Made by a program: the position numbers and the translations under genes. Of a DNA stretch of 64,000 nucleotides, positions 48,111 through 60,514 are shown one piece after another; the stretch's first letter is position 1, and each line of letters begins with the position of its first letter. Under the pieces are notes generated by a model, which was not told the origin of the DNA, did no database searches, and saw only the letters and a program-made list of their open reading frames with translations. Origin of the DNA: Eucalyptus grandis (Eukaryota > Streptophyta > Magnoliopsida > Myrtales > Myrtaceae); the NCBI RefSeq assembly GCF_016545825.1, contig NC_052617.1, forward strand, positions 54,565,382-54,629,381, written 5' to 3'.

Positions 48111-51100
48111 TCAAAGGCCTTTAGACGGTAAAGCAACCCGCCGACAATACTCTGCAAGAGCCCACAATGGGAATATGTTCCTGTAAGCGGCATAGTGTAA
48201 CATGCAATTCCTGAAGAAAACCCCAGTGATTTCCTGCAACACAAAACTATTAACTATTAAGAATAAGGGCAGGCAAAGTTCATGCTTAGATTATGTTGTT
48301 TTGTTGTAAGGCAATTCTCATCGATCAAGTTCTCTCTCTAACTAAGGTTTTTTTTATTTGCACTTGTTCCTGATGATGTTTTGAGTAATTAAAGAAAACT
48401 GCTTGTGAGATAATACACGGGGACAATAATCATCTCTAGGCTCTACTAGTTGTATGGATTAGTACTCAGGAAATTCTTTCCAAGGATATCGGTGGGGCGC
48501 AGTCTCTTATTCCCTGAGATATTAACCTATATGAGATCAAGTGATAGAAAGGTACAAACCTGTTGGGGATAATCTCTGTCTTCCATTTGTGAATTGATTA
48601 GCAGCCTCGCAGCCCGGTGCAGGGGAGTTAGATCCCTCCGCCTGATAGCAGATGAAATATCAAAGTCAGAAACTTCACATAGAATATTGATTTTTACTAT
48701 CGCCAAAGTACGGTTAATACGATTGAGACCCAGACGAAAATATCATTCACTGACCTGCCCCGCGTGAATCAGACCCATCATAGCCCAAGCGGTGTGCACC
48801 AGATTTGATCTCTTTTCTTCAAGTGGTATGTATTCCTACATCGACCGATCTGGCATTAGAAAATTCAAAATTTTCATGCTCCCAGAAAAGCATGCAACTA
48901 AAACAACTAAAGCCGAACATACTGTTGAAGGTCCCTCTCTAAATTACCTTCCTCGGGCAAGAAAGATTGCTCTCTCCTCACCTGCCATTCTGCAACTGTG
49001 TTCGTAGAAGAAAGGTGACTCCATTGCGCATAGCTGCACAATTGATATATGTCTTGCCAGCAGCTGCTAGTCCTCCAAGCGCAAACCATGAGCCGTATAT
49101 AAAACAAACTCCCCAGCACCCGTACCTGCAAGGATTGCTCAATTAGCTAGTTGTTTCCTTGACTTATCCCAATTCTTCACAACTACCCAATGGAAAAGGA
49201 ACAAACCATGACCCGTCTGGCTTTTGCATGCTCTCCAGATACTGTACAGCATTTGATATAAAATCCACTATCTCCTCCTTTTTGTGACGAGGATACAAGT
49301 TCCTGAACAAAACCAAAGCTTGGATAGCTGATGATGTGCATTCAACATATTCATGCTCAATGACGACGTCCTCTAAGAACTCTGTCGGATTTAGAAACTG
49401 CAAGTGACAAATGATGAGAAAGAATGCCCTGATTTAGTAATTTATGAACAAAGAAACATGTCTTAGTTAGTGAGGACCACCAAGGAATTCCTACAAATTT
49501 AGTAACTTACTTCTAGCCAATCCTGCGCTCCTGCAGGCTCCCATGCTGCCAATCTGCCATTTTTACTCTGGAACAAGTGACATCCATGGTTGATGTGACC
49601 ATATTACAATTTATTATCACACTTCGACATATGAAAAAAGTTATGAAACTCTAAGAAAACTTAAATAGCAATGTGATTTTGGAATGCATAGAGCAAACAA
49701 AGTTTAGCCTATATTTCTTGTCGAGATCAAAAAATTTCTCAAAGTCTTGCTCAAGAAAGAAAAACGATGATATACTCACTTGTTGAGAGAGTAAGATGTT
49801 GACAGCATCATACAATCTCCCTGGCTCCATCTTGTCACCCACAATTTCAGGTGGCGTCATTGAAAAAAGCAAGCAACACTGAATATACAGCATAACAGAT
49901 TCAGTGAAAAACCGGGCAATATAGGATTGGATTGAACCTGCGGATGCAGTGAAGGTATCCACAGCAGTATTACCTTCAGAGCTTCTGCAGTGCAATCAGA
50001 TACTTGCCAACCGTGATCTTGATCCGATAATGTCCAAGATCCTTTAGAAATACGATGGTACATGTATTTGAAGTCAACAGAAGGATTCTCCTTGACCTGA
50101 AGTGTTTTAAACGGATCTATGCAGTTCAGCTTATGCGAGGAAGTGAAAGAAAGTAGAATGTTTGGAGTCAAGCAGAAGCTCATATGAATCAAAGATCAAA
50201 CCTGAGATTTTTTAATGAAGTCATGTCCTCTAGCTAATACGGGCGCTATCTCCTCAGTCATGTTACTGGCAAGCAAAGCTTGGATGGTGACGCCTGCATC
50301 CCACTCTTGGCTACCAAAACTCTGCATACAAACTAGCCAACTGCCAAACTAAGCTTTCCTCTAGATGATATCACTTTACTTAATCAATCTTCTCATTGTA
50401 ATAAGAAGACTTCCATCTTTCAAATTTGCAGCATAAATATCTATCTGTACAATTTAAGCCCAATTCTATTATAGCTCAGTGACACTATTACTAACCTGCA
50501 TCTTCATTCCATCTTCAGCAACCCAAAGGTAATCTGGTATCCTAGCAAGATGCTTCTTGAAATAGTCACTGTCTGGGTCCTCTACCCAGCAAGCAAGCAT
50601 GCATAACACCTGTCCGAGTCCAAAGCAAAAGAAATACTCAGTGATGTTTTCCCATGATGTGTGAATATTGAGTTATCTCTCTCTCTTTCCTCCTTAAATC
50701 TATACTCATTACCTTTTCCACACATCCAATAGTGATATATCGACTGTTCTCATCTTCATAGTGGATGTGCTTCATCGTCACCTGAAGAGCCTTCTCTCTA
50801 AGTTTATTAAACGGCCAACAGTTGAGAAAAGGCTCTGTAAATATGTGAAGACTATCCCAGATCAGATCTTGTACTAAGTGATGGGGATAGTAGAGATCCT
50901 CCTGCAACAACAACTTGAATCACTTTATTAAAAATTTGCTGACTCACAAACTATCTGATTCTGGATCGATATTTTGGACCCGGTAATGATACTTGCCTTG
51001 GCACAAAGATGGTGGACTTTTCTCCAGCAAATCGTGTCATAGGGTTGAGTATGAAGTTCTTCTCTCTCAACTGTGGAACAAGAGGCATGATTGGACCGAT

Positions 51101-51159
51101 GAATTTTTCCCATACAAATATGACATGGGCATGTGAGTCATCCAATAGTAGCAATACAT
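48111..51159 (-). pseudogene. OSC: Oxidosqualene cyclase (triterpene synthase) pseudogene, N-terminal exons missing
   Basis: Exons 5' to 3': 50997-51159, 50713-50901, 50496-50609, 50202-50321, 49974-50096, 49780-49878, 49511-49567, 49207-49397, 48948-49125, 48755-48835, 48560-48641, 48111-48233. Functional homologues fold 2,3-oxidosqualene into beta-amyrin, lupeol or cycloartenol. Recognised landmarks are MYCYYWMTHMPMSYLYG (family MWCYCR region), [12 protein letters not shown], the catalytic [32 protein letters not shown] and [19 protein letters not shown]. Lesions: loss of one A in the GKKF codons (51104-51108), a GA insertion near 51050-51060, TGG to TGA in the GGWGES motif (48978-48980), and a 2-nt deletion in the exon at 48560-48641 (82 nt where the family has 84). 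The first exon listed ends at a GC donor. Roughly 250 N-terminal residues were not found upstream. Confidence 0.92.
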
Positions 51160-51499
51160 CTTAGCTACATTATGCAAAATGGTATAATTCAGACAACATC
51201 TCCATGAAACTAAGGAGAAACGCAATTAACAAAACAGAAGTTCAAACTTTCTATCTTTTAATGGGCATTCTGGGAGGGTGGCCATTTTAAAAACAAGCCC
51301 ACGCCATATTCTTGTTGGTGCAGCAAAAATGTCATATTGTTTCAATTTGAAAACTATCCAAACACCTTCGTCTTAATACCTGCGCAAAATTAAATATACA
51401 GGACCACTATAGAATACCATCAAGGACAAGATTAAGATATCTGCAAAAACAAACCAGGATGAATGGGGACGAATGAAGGTAAGATCCAGAACTCACGAT

Positions 51500-51810
51500 T
51501 CACATCCACGGCGGCAAAGCTGGAGTTTCTGTCACTCCTAGTTTGGTCAGTGGAATACCTTTGGCAATGTTAACATGTTGACAGAGCACGCTGCAAACTA
51601 TCATTCAAGGCCAATCCCAGACACGGAAGTTCCTCATCTCTGAAGGTCAGTAGAGTGTGCACAATTAGGGGTATGACATCTGACTGCAAAAGGTTGGATG
51701 ATTATTTTTTGTTGAAGTTCTTATGCTGTGTAATTCACCAGAAGCACAACACGCTCTTGATAAGAACGACAGCAATCAACAAGGTCAACAATTACTTCTT
51801 CCTTCAAAGC
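51500..51810 (-). pseudogene. Fragment of a TOM1-like (TOL) gene, GAT domain
   Basis: An exon-like segment, 51727-51810, preceded by an AG, encodes EEVIVDLVDCCRSYQERVVLLVN. A second, starting near 51643, encodes RDEELPCLGLALNDSLQ and, after a frameshift, VLCQHVNIAKG and a stop at 51500-51502. The pattern (Asp-Glu-Glu-Leu...Leu-Gly-Leu-Ala-Leu-Asn-Asp-x-Leu-Gln) is that of the GAT domain of plant TOM1-like ubiquitin-binding sorting proteins. No VHS domain was found nearby. It lies directly upstream of the truncated cyclase on the same strand, as if the two broken genes were joined by rearrangement. The family call is from memory of motif shape and is moderate. Confidence 0.5.
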
Positions 51811-54088
51811 CTGCCACCATGTCCTCCATTATAAGATTCAAAATGTAATGTCAAAATCCAACTCAATCTGCACTGAAGATTGCAAGCTACATAACTGAAA
51901 AGGTATCTTCCCAAGGGCAAAAATCAAGTCTGCAAGCAAAAAGGAGAAACAGACACATGCATGGACAGCATAGCCCATCTTATGAGCCTATTCATGGGTA
52001 CAGTGTGCAGAAGATAATTGTCGTATTTTTCTAATTTGAAATATGCAAAGCCTTCCCACCAAAAAGAGATTCCTGTAAATCAAAGAAAACCCAACCAACT
52101 TCAAACATTCAAAACTAAGTCATACCGCCACACCAATGCTTATAAAAAATCACAATTCTGCCCATTCGGGGTTTCTATCAAGACACATAATTCAGTATAC
52201 CAACAAGCCATCTCAATCGTCACTGTTTCAATAAAATCAACTTTCCCCTTACAAAGACAGTTTCAAGAAGCCGCAAATTGCTTAGGATACAGCTAACGAT
52301 TAGTGGGGCTAAGCTATTAATACCCAAATCAATAGATCATTCGTCGTCCTTGCGGCATAATCTACTGTATCCATAGCCACTTACTTCAGGTTATCTTGCA
52401 AGAATTCTTGAGAGATCGACTGAACCAAGATGTCAAAAAATATGAATTCAAAGTCCATAAAATTCAAGCAACCTCACTCCCCAGCTAAAGTTAAAGGACA
52501 CCTAAAATTCCAGACAGAAAGCCCACCACGATTCCTCCAACATAGACAAATATAGCGACTGATTAGCTGGGTTCTCACCTTTTTAATTTGCCTCCTACGA
52601 AAACCCCTGCAATTCGGAGATAAAGAAACCCGCTACCAATATTGATCAAGAGGAGATATTAAATCTGGCCACTTCGGCAAATGTAATTCTTACCATTAGG
52701 ATCAGCCTCCGCCTGGACCACCCATCCGCAAAAACTGAGTCAAGGCTTCGACCTTCAAAGTTGTTCCACCAAGAACAACTGAGCTTATCACGGAAATTGT
52801 TGACGCTACTGAACCTGCAGCCATACACGAAAGCAGCTACTCTAAACTCAACAGCAGATGACCAGAACCTGCTCAACCAGAGCAAGCTAATGTGGTCAAA
52901 TCGGGCCGTGACATAAACATCGAGGTCGCCTGCCTTGGGGGACCCCAGCCCAGGTCCGGGGCCCCTAGGGGAATGGCAGCTAGAGGTGCCGCAAGGCATC
53001 AACCATGTCAGGGCGCGGTGGCTGACGCATAGGTTAGTGGTGGTGGCTGCCGCACGTCTAGCGGGCAACCGCATCGAGAGCTCAATGGCATTGGAGGAGA
53101 CGCCAAAGCTTGCAAGAGAAAACTAGTTGTACACCTGTAGTGCATGCTTGAAAACTAGTTTACTTGAAGAAAATAAGAAGGGCGACGTAATCTTCTTGTC
53201 CGTAAAATAAGCAAATCAAAGTCTCGGCTCAATTTATCACATTATCTTGGTAAGGTTTGGGCTTTCGAGTGGAAATTGTTTGAATTCATTCCCTTAAATC
53301 GAAACAAATGGATGGAGAAATGATGAAGACTCATGTTAAAGTTAAGAAAAGGATGCAATCTTATCCCCAAGTTGTTTGAGAGTTTTTATCTATTTGGCCA
53401 TCATAGCGATGAGATAAACGTAAAGACCATTCCTCGCAAAATTAATACGAAAAGGATGGGTAGATATTCCACCCTGCACAATCAAATCGGTGTCTCAATC
53501 TATTTCAATCTTCAACCATAGGTAAATGTTAAATTCAGTATGCATCAACGGTTGAAAGAGGCTGAAACCCGCGCGAAAAACGTCGCAGCAGGGAACGCTC
53601 AGCCCAAAAGTAGACAAAAGTTATTTATCTAGCTAAAGTAATTTTCACGTTGCTAGAAAGCTTTACTTTAAGTTTTCAAGGAGCAGACGTGCATGGGGGC
53701 GGGGGAGCGAAGGAGGGAAGAATTTGGCGGAAGTCGATAACTCTAAACATTTATTTATATATAAACGCACACAAACGAAGTACAAATTAGAAGCTATGAA
53801 AAGATAGATAGAGATACTTTGCTAGAGAAAGACAAACGAAACTTCTTCTTTTAAATAATATTTTACACTTATTATCAGCCTCACTTACTCGGCTCGCGAG
53901 GGTAGGAGTCCAGTCTTGGCCTCGTAAAAGTGGCGATCTTTCATTTCACCTGAGTGCCTCTCCAAATGCCATTTCTTCTCCGGGACACTCATCATGCGGC
54001 CTCTGGGAAGTGAGTCAGGCGGCTGGGTCCCACTCAAACTCAGCCCTCCAATGTTCGTCCCCATTGATCGAGAAGAAAAGACCTCACT
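51811..54088. other. Intergenic, no gene seen
   Basis: A GC-rich patch at 52920-53110 shares a tag (CATCAACCATGTCAGGGCGC) with 38965-38985. ORFs in it (52646-53074 minus) show no family motif. 53130-53980 is plain AT-rich spacer. Confidence 0.5.
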
Positions 54089-56827
54089 TCACTCACTCGG
54101 CCCACTGGGTCGGAATCCAATCGTGGAATACCAATTAGGCCTATCATTCATTTTACGCACCGCCTCTCCAAATGTCATTTCTTCTTCTACGGATCCCTCA
54201 TCCCGCCACTGGAAAGTGACCCTCGCCGTGGGGTCCCACTCAAACTCGGCCCACCACTGTATGTCCCCGTAAATCGAGAAGCTTCCCCTTGCGTTGCTCG
54301 AGTCCCACGGCAACTTTTTGAGACTAGGGCAATCGTATATCTTGATGTTTAACCCTTGAGCGAAAAATAGTGTGTGGTCACAAATACTCCTTAGTTTTGG
54401 AAGAAAGCCGATATTTAGGAATTCGAGATGTGAGAATAGTCCCGAAGCAGCTAATTCCTCTCCTGCAATTTCATCCCCAATTATTTTCTTTATCGAATAG
54501 CAACGCCAAACCATCAATATCTGGAGTTTCGGCGCGTGCACGAGCCAAGACAAGTCTGAAAATCCGCACCCTTCAACTAAAACTTCAACGAGACTAGGGA
54601 AGCAAGAGTAGTTGGGCACCTGTCCCGTCCCTTGAGTAATCTCCATCTTCACGAGCATACGACATCCTTGTAGATGAAGCACCTCTAAATGCAAGAAATT
54701 GACCCTCCCTTTTAATGAGTGACTTATTGGGATGCACGTCAAGTTCTTACAATCCATGATCTTCACTCTTCTTATGCATCTCTGTAAGGATTGGAATATT
54801 TTTAGTGCAGAGGAAGATTTGTGCACTACGATAGATAAGTCGATCAGCTCTTGCATGCCCCCAAGTTCCTCTACCACCTCTTCTTCCTTCTCTAGACCCG
54901 ATTCCCACGTGCTGAACACATTCAATGGTAAGCTTGCGATTACCCCCGTCGGAATCAAGACATTATTGCTTATACCATTTAGTAGCAACCACTGTAAGCG
55001 AGTCAAGTTCTTGATTTCCTTGGGCAACTCACTGATACAAGTGTTCGATATGTTCAAGTACCGTAAATTAATCAGATCACAAATCTCTTCAGGGAATAAT
55101 TCTATATTTCTATTGCCGGATAGGTCCAGCACCTTCAAACAGGCCATCATTGACTCAAAAAATCCTCTTGACATGAACCTACATTAGTTTCCCTTACAAA
55201 CAAAGTTTCGAGTTGGGAACACATAGGTGGTGCTTGGTTGATATTTCCAATCAATCCTCCCCATAGAGATACTTTTTCCGCTTTCCCCCATTTAGACATC
55301 ATCTCCATGGACATGTCTTCTTCGTTCTCTATCACTAACAACTTGTTCTCCTTTTGCCCGTGGTCATGAGCGATCCAAGTTGCCATGTCGTGGATGATGT
55401 CATGCATCTTTACAGTTGGTTGTCTAGAATAAAGCCCACTTTCCAATAGACAAGCCCTCTTTAAATCCCCCAAGATAGATGCTCCTTGTCCCGCATACGG
55501 TATATATTATTAGTGTTTCCTAACAAGCCCTCTCCAATCCACAGTTCAATAAGCTCATCCGCTATTATGGGGTAATCCTCAGGGAAGCAACAGCAGTAAA
55601 GGAAGCAAGCCTGTCGAGTAGCATCATCTAAACTATCATAGCTAAATTTCAATATGTGAAATACTTTCTCCACCATACCTGCTAGCTCGTGTGGTTTGTC
55701 CCTCAATGTTGTTAGTGCATGCCTCCAGTCACGGGGATCGTCTTTACCGGCCATGGCTCGCCCGACAGTAATGAGGGCTAGTGGCAACCCTTTGCACTCT
55801 ACGGCAATGTCCTTGGCGAGGTCTTGAATTTCTTGAGGACAATTTTCAAGCGATTTGCTGACGTTCTTCTTGAATAATGTCAGAGCTTCTTCGGGCATCA
55901 AGCTCTGTACTTCGCATGTTTCATCGGCTTCCATTTGGTTGCATACTTGCTTCAACCGAGTTGTGAATACTACTTTAGATCCATTCTTGAGACTAGCACG
56001 AGGAACTCCAATTTCGGAAAGGTCCAGCCTTTCCCAAACATCATCAATCAACAACGCAAACTTTTTCTTGGTCAACTTTTCCGACATATTAGAGACCCTG
56101 TCATTCTGAGACCATCCTTCCCATGACTCATCTTTAATGTTCAGCCCTTTTCTTATGGTGTCTCGAAAGTTATCTTCATTCACTTGCTTGGAAACCACTA
56201 CCCAAATAACGACGTCGAATCCATGATTCGCACGCCGAAGTTCATTGTTGATCCTTTTCATGAGGGTGGTCTTTCCTATACCGCCTATTCCGTATAACCC
56301 AATCATTCCTTTTTGTTTTTCCTCCGTGAGCCATTTCCACACTTTTTAAGGGAAATATCAAGCCCCACAGTCTCGTCCATAGGCATCGCAGGTACAGGAG
56401 GACGAGGCAACGGTGACGTGAAATCGCTGAATTCTCCTTTCTTATGTTGGAGCTTTCCCGCTTCATTAAGCAACTGATCGACTCTTTTTCCCAATTTATA
56501 GCTTGACCAGCAGTTCCGTGGAAGACAATGAATGAGACATTTGATTCGGTCTCGTTCCCTGGCTTCTTGAAGAACTTGATCTACTCCACCTTTAAATTCT
56601 TGCACTTCGCCTAACCAGTTCTTCACTTGATTCGTGCGCCGCACACGTGCTTCTTCTTCTTCACGTTCCACCCTTTCCTTCACATCCTCGCTCATGGCCT
56701 CCAAGTCTCTAGTTTCTTTCTTCAACGCCTCCACATTATCTTTCAGATTACAAATGTAGCCCAAAGGTTTGCTGGCCAAGCCCCATAAGCTTTTGACGAG
56801 TTCTGAAAGAGGACTCGCGAAATCCAT
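54089..56827 (-). pseudogene. CC-NBS-LRR disease-resistance gene, RPS5-type, three frameshifts
   Basis: An intracellular immune receptor family. About 910 codons in four open segments: 56827 to about 56347 holds the CC domain (YICNLKDNVEALKKETRDLE, then NQVKNWLGEVQ). 56342-55485 holds NB-ARC with P-loop GIGGIGKTT, kinase-2 LLIDDVWE, RNBS-B NGSKVVFTTRLK, GLPL in CKGLPLALITVGRA and RNBS-D CFLYCCCFPED. 55473-55180 holds KRACLLESG and the MHD motif VKMHDIIHDMATW. 55174-54089 holds LRRs starting LKVLDLSGN. Frames break at about 56345 (ISLKKCG against VWKWLTEE), at 55483-55485 (one G missing in DKGAS) and at about 55175 (before MSRGFFESMM). Each junction falls inside conserved text, so introns are unlikely. 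It is either a young pseudogene or assembly error; all key residues remain. It is related to the older pseudogene at 39270-41844. Confidence 0.85.
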
Positions 56828-57002
56828 AGATTCTTTCGGGAGATGAGAGATCGAAAAAAGGAGTAATCCAGATGGATCGAGAGCAAGCGAACGGGTGGAG
56901 TTCGATAATAGAGGGTCATCTAGCGAGGGACGACTTTTACAGATTCAATGATAGAGGCCCTAATTAATGGCCCCACAACAGGACAATAATACAAGCAAAA
57001 GT

Positions 57003-57200
57003 ACAAATCACAACTCAGGAGTTGAATTATTGCGCACGCGAACAAACAACTTTTTAGAAAGTTGGATTATGGAAATAAAGCACTCCTCGCAACCATAGAT
57101 AGATATTTATATAAGCAAAAAGTACAAAACCCAACTCAGGGTCGAATTATTGCGCATACCGACAAATAACTTTTTAGAAAATTGGATTATGGAAATAAAG
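57003..57200. repeat. Two-copy tandem repeat upstream of the NLR
   Basis: The unit with ACTTTTTAGAAA and TTGGATTATGGAAATAAAG occurs at about 57003-57080 and 57118-57200. Confidence 0.85.
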
Positions 57201-57644
57201 TGTAACTCATAACTTTTCCACAAAACAGTATGAGCATTCATGAGGCTTGAAATTTGAATATAACGCGTCTATCGTGCAAGATACCACTTATCCTTGCTTC
57301 TGACGAATTTTAGGATAATGTTAAAAAAACATGGTAATATTTTTAAATACATCAATTCATTGTTGATTAGGCAGACTGTTCATAATTTTATACAAGAAGG
57401 TTTTTCCTAGCACTGTTATGTAATTTTCGTAAAGGAGATTAATTATAGGGAGAAGAAAAAAAAAAATTTCAATGGGAATTGGCAACTTTAATTAGTAAAA
57501 TCAATACCTGCGTAATAGTAAATTGTGACTTTGAAATAATCTTGCATTATTTTTACTTTTTTTCTTTTTTTTACAAATCAAAGACTGGACATTAAAATCC
57601 ACGTGCATCGTGCATTTAATTATCCAAACATGCCCTCCTCCTTC

Positions 57645-57815
57645 TTGAGATAGTTAGTAGCTCCCCCGCATGTGAATGGTTTTACGCCCTCCCTTTCTTC
57701 TTGAGATTATTAGTTGCCGATGCTATTCGTTTTCTTTAATTTGGATCTGGCAACACCGATATGCATATATAAAATTAATGGGTTGCAATTATCTAGTGGT
57801 GCTCAGAAGATGGGG
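57645..57815. repeat. NLR 5'-flank repeat, copy 3
   Basis: Matches 32865-33060 along about 170 bp: TTAGTAGCTCCC..., GGATCTGGCAA..., and the terminal phrase GTGGTGCTCAGAAG. Confidence 0.75.
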
Positions 57816-59142
57816 CAAAAAAGTAGACGATTAATCACTCATATCTAGTTAGAAATCTCATGTTTACAACATGGCGAAAAGTTAAGGATAGTGCAAGGCC
57901 AGAATCGTATGAAATAGAATTTGAAAATGAAAAAGATTAAGCTCACTCACGAAAACACATTCGTTTTTATCATTGAGTACAGGTATGGACATGAGTCCTG
58001 GGTCTCTAATTATCACTGTATTGGTAGCCATGAAAATTAGACAAATTTTTTTCACGCCATTCCCAATCCAATATTCTTAGGTAGTACTATGAGGTAACTG
58101 CATGTTATGCATTTACCCTCTAACCCTAGATGATCCACATCATTTTAATCCCAAATACTAAATCAGATCAAATCATATATTCTCACGAGACATGAGTGTA
58201 ATCTTTCAAAACACAAGGTTCTCTCCATAGAGATTCCTCATGCGAAACGTGAGATGCGAACGTTCGTATATGCTTTTTCGTCAACGGTCATATCCATGAG
58301 TTATTCTAATTTTGGCCAACTTGTCACCCATATGCCACTATTCTATTACAAAAGAAAAACTGAGGACCAAGGATTGGCGAAACTCCATACGCATCAATAT
58401 TATAATTATCAGTGTTATTATTATTTTACAATAAAAGAGAAAAGTCGAGTGTTACACTATTACGCTCTTAAGAAAACTTGATCCAATCGAATTCTCTATC
58501 AATAAAGGAAAAAACAGATTAGTATATAAACTAACTAAGAAGATTCCATGTAAATAGATTATTATATACTAAGCTCCCATTACTATGCTGTCCCACTTAT
58601 CAATGTTCATATTAGGCCACTTTAACTTATAATTGAAACTTAGAAAATTTCTCTCGACATGTAGAGTCATCTTCTACCGTTATGGTAGCTCAAACCCTAA
58701 ACCCTAATCTCGCTATGCAGAGTTTCATCCTACCGCCATGGTAGCTTTTTCACACTTTAAACCCTAATCAGTGGGTTTTCGCATTTCCCTATCCTCCCAT
58801 CAATTCCCAATTTCTTCCCTTCTTCTACTTCTCGGTTGATCTCGAATGTCTTTCCATACGTCCCCATACTTTCTTCCTTCCCGTCCTCAACGAACAGAGT
58901 CTTTCGTATTTCCTTTGGTCTAGGGCGCGCTGAGTAAAGGATATAGAGAATCCCAGATTTCCACCGAGCAATCCATCCACCCCAAATTCCTCTAAATTGA
59001 GTTGAGTTTCCTTCCCTTTCCTTAATTTGCATGGCGAAGCTGATGATGGTTCCACATCTTTTAATGGGCGCCAGTATATTCGAAGGATGCCTTTCATTCA
59101 CATCTAATTTAGGAAGGTTGATTACCCTGAATTTGCTTTAGC

Positions 59143-60234
59143 ATGGAACCACACCAACGGGAAGACCAGTCGCGGCTTGCGGCTCTTTGTAACAGAATGG
59201 GGCGTCTCTGGTCTGCTCAACAAATCGATAATTGGGATGAAGCTCCGCCCCCGGAAAAAATTGAAGAATGCAGAATGACTTTAGTTGGTAAAATCCCTTC
59301 GAACCCCTCAATCAACTTTCGGGCTTTTCAAAATACATTGAAGCATGCATGGCGAACTGACAACGATGCTATTTCCCAACGTGAGGAGGGTTTATATGTA
59401 GCGAAATTTCACAATGAAACAGATAAACAACGAATATTAGAAGGGGGTCCTTGGCTGTTCTCTCATCATTTAGTTATTTTTAAACCTTGGGAAGCCAACA
59501 CGCCTTTACATTGCTATGATTTCTCTAAGTGTGTTTTCTGGGTGCAAGTATTGGGCTTACCACTAGAATGGTGTTCGGAGGATATGATTGCAAAGGCTGT
59601 GCGACATGTGGGTCGTGTCATTGAGGTGAAGTTGGAATCCAGAGATGGGAATACTTTTAGAGGAGGTCGTGCTCGAGTGGAGATAAATCTAAAGGACCCT
59701 ATGAAAACAGGATAGCTCATAAGAATTTCAAAAAAAGCCCTATGGCTTGACTTCCGTTATGAGCGCCTACCACATTTCTGTTACTCTTGTGGTGTGATAG
59801 GACACTATGCTAGGTACTGCCAGGAGATTCCTTTTAATGAGGCAAAGATGGCAGGTAAAGAGAAAATGGCTTTTGGCCAATGGTTGCGAGCCGAGGTAAA
59901 AGCACATAGTCCTTATTGGCAATGCTTCTATTCGACACCAGACATAGATGTGGATGCAGTCATACCTGAGACCCCACCGTCCTCCACCCATCCCCAACAA
60001 CTAGCTCTCCCACCAATCCCATCCACAGCCATCCCCAACAAGCAGACCCTTCAGCAAGTATTTATACAAGGGGATTCTTCTGCTGGTGCTTTCATCTTGC
60101 CACCTGCAAAGTCGAAAGAGCCTCAGCAAGGACCACAATCCAGCTTAGACTTGTATCCAAGACATCACAAAAAAACATATATGGGTAGAGGGATACAACC
60201 GCCTGATCAACAACTTCATAGAGCCCTTCCCTAA
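59143..60234 (+). pseudogene. LINE ORF1: DUF4283-like domain plus CCHC zinc knuckle
   Basis: One frame from 59143 to a stop at 60232-60234, broken only by TAG at 59713-59715 (probably from CAG). Residues 1-190 have the features of the plant LINE ORF1 RNA-binding region, with GLYVAKFHNETDKQRILEGGPW, FWVQVLGLPLEW and ARVEINLKDPMKTG. After the stop come WLDFRYERLPHFCYSCG and GHYARYC, a CX2CX4HX4C knuckle (about 59775-59820), then a Pro-rich tail. A single stop in an otherwise open 364-codon frame suggests a fairly recent insertion. Confidence 0.88.
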
Positions 60235-60514
60235 CCTACTCCCTTTCCTGATGTGGAGATCCCTGTGCTTGTCCAACACCATGAACTTCAGCATCAGGAA
60301 CCACGCACTTCCTGCCGCAAGACAATGAGTACCACCGGAGGCTTAGCAAAAGTGGGAACAGCAAAGCAAATTGGAAGATATCATACTTATGACTCATGGA
60401 TAAACAGTTCAGAAACTCTTGATGAATCGCAGCTCTTGGATACTCCCATTTTACCTGCTGTAAAGGACGCGATATGGGCTTTGGTGGCTGGCCCTCAACA
60501 GCCACCAAAGGACA

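Larger units (their letters stand above)
56828..58679. other. Intergenic, NLR 5' flank
   Basis: 57003-57100 and 57110-57200 are a direct duplication (the phrases AAAACCCAACTCAGG or AAATCACAACTCAGG, then CAAACAACTTTTTAGAAA...TTGGATTATGGAAATAAAG). The NLR 5'-flank repeat occupies 57645-57815. No gene seen. Confidence 0.5.

Noticed and set aside
52646..53074. 142-codon minus-strand ORF in a GC-rich patch upstream of the cyclase pseudogene
   Set aside because: Checked as a possible missing N-terminal cyclase exon, but it has none of the family's motifs.
58691..58710. Telomere-like AAACCCTAA(A/T)C phrases
   Set aside because: Only one or two units, in the LINE 5' region; too short for an interstitial telomeric array.
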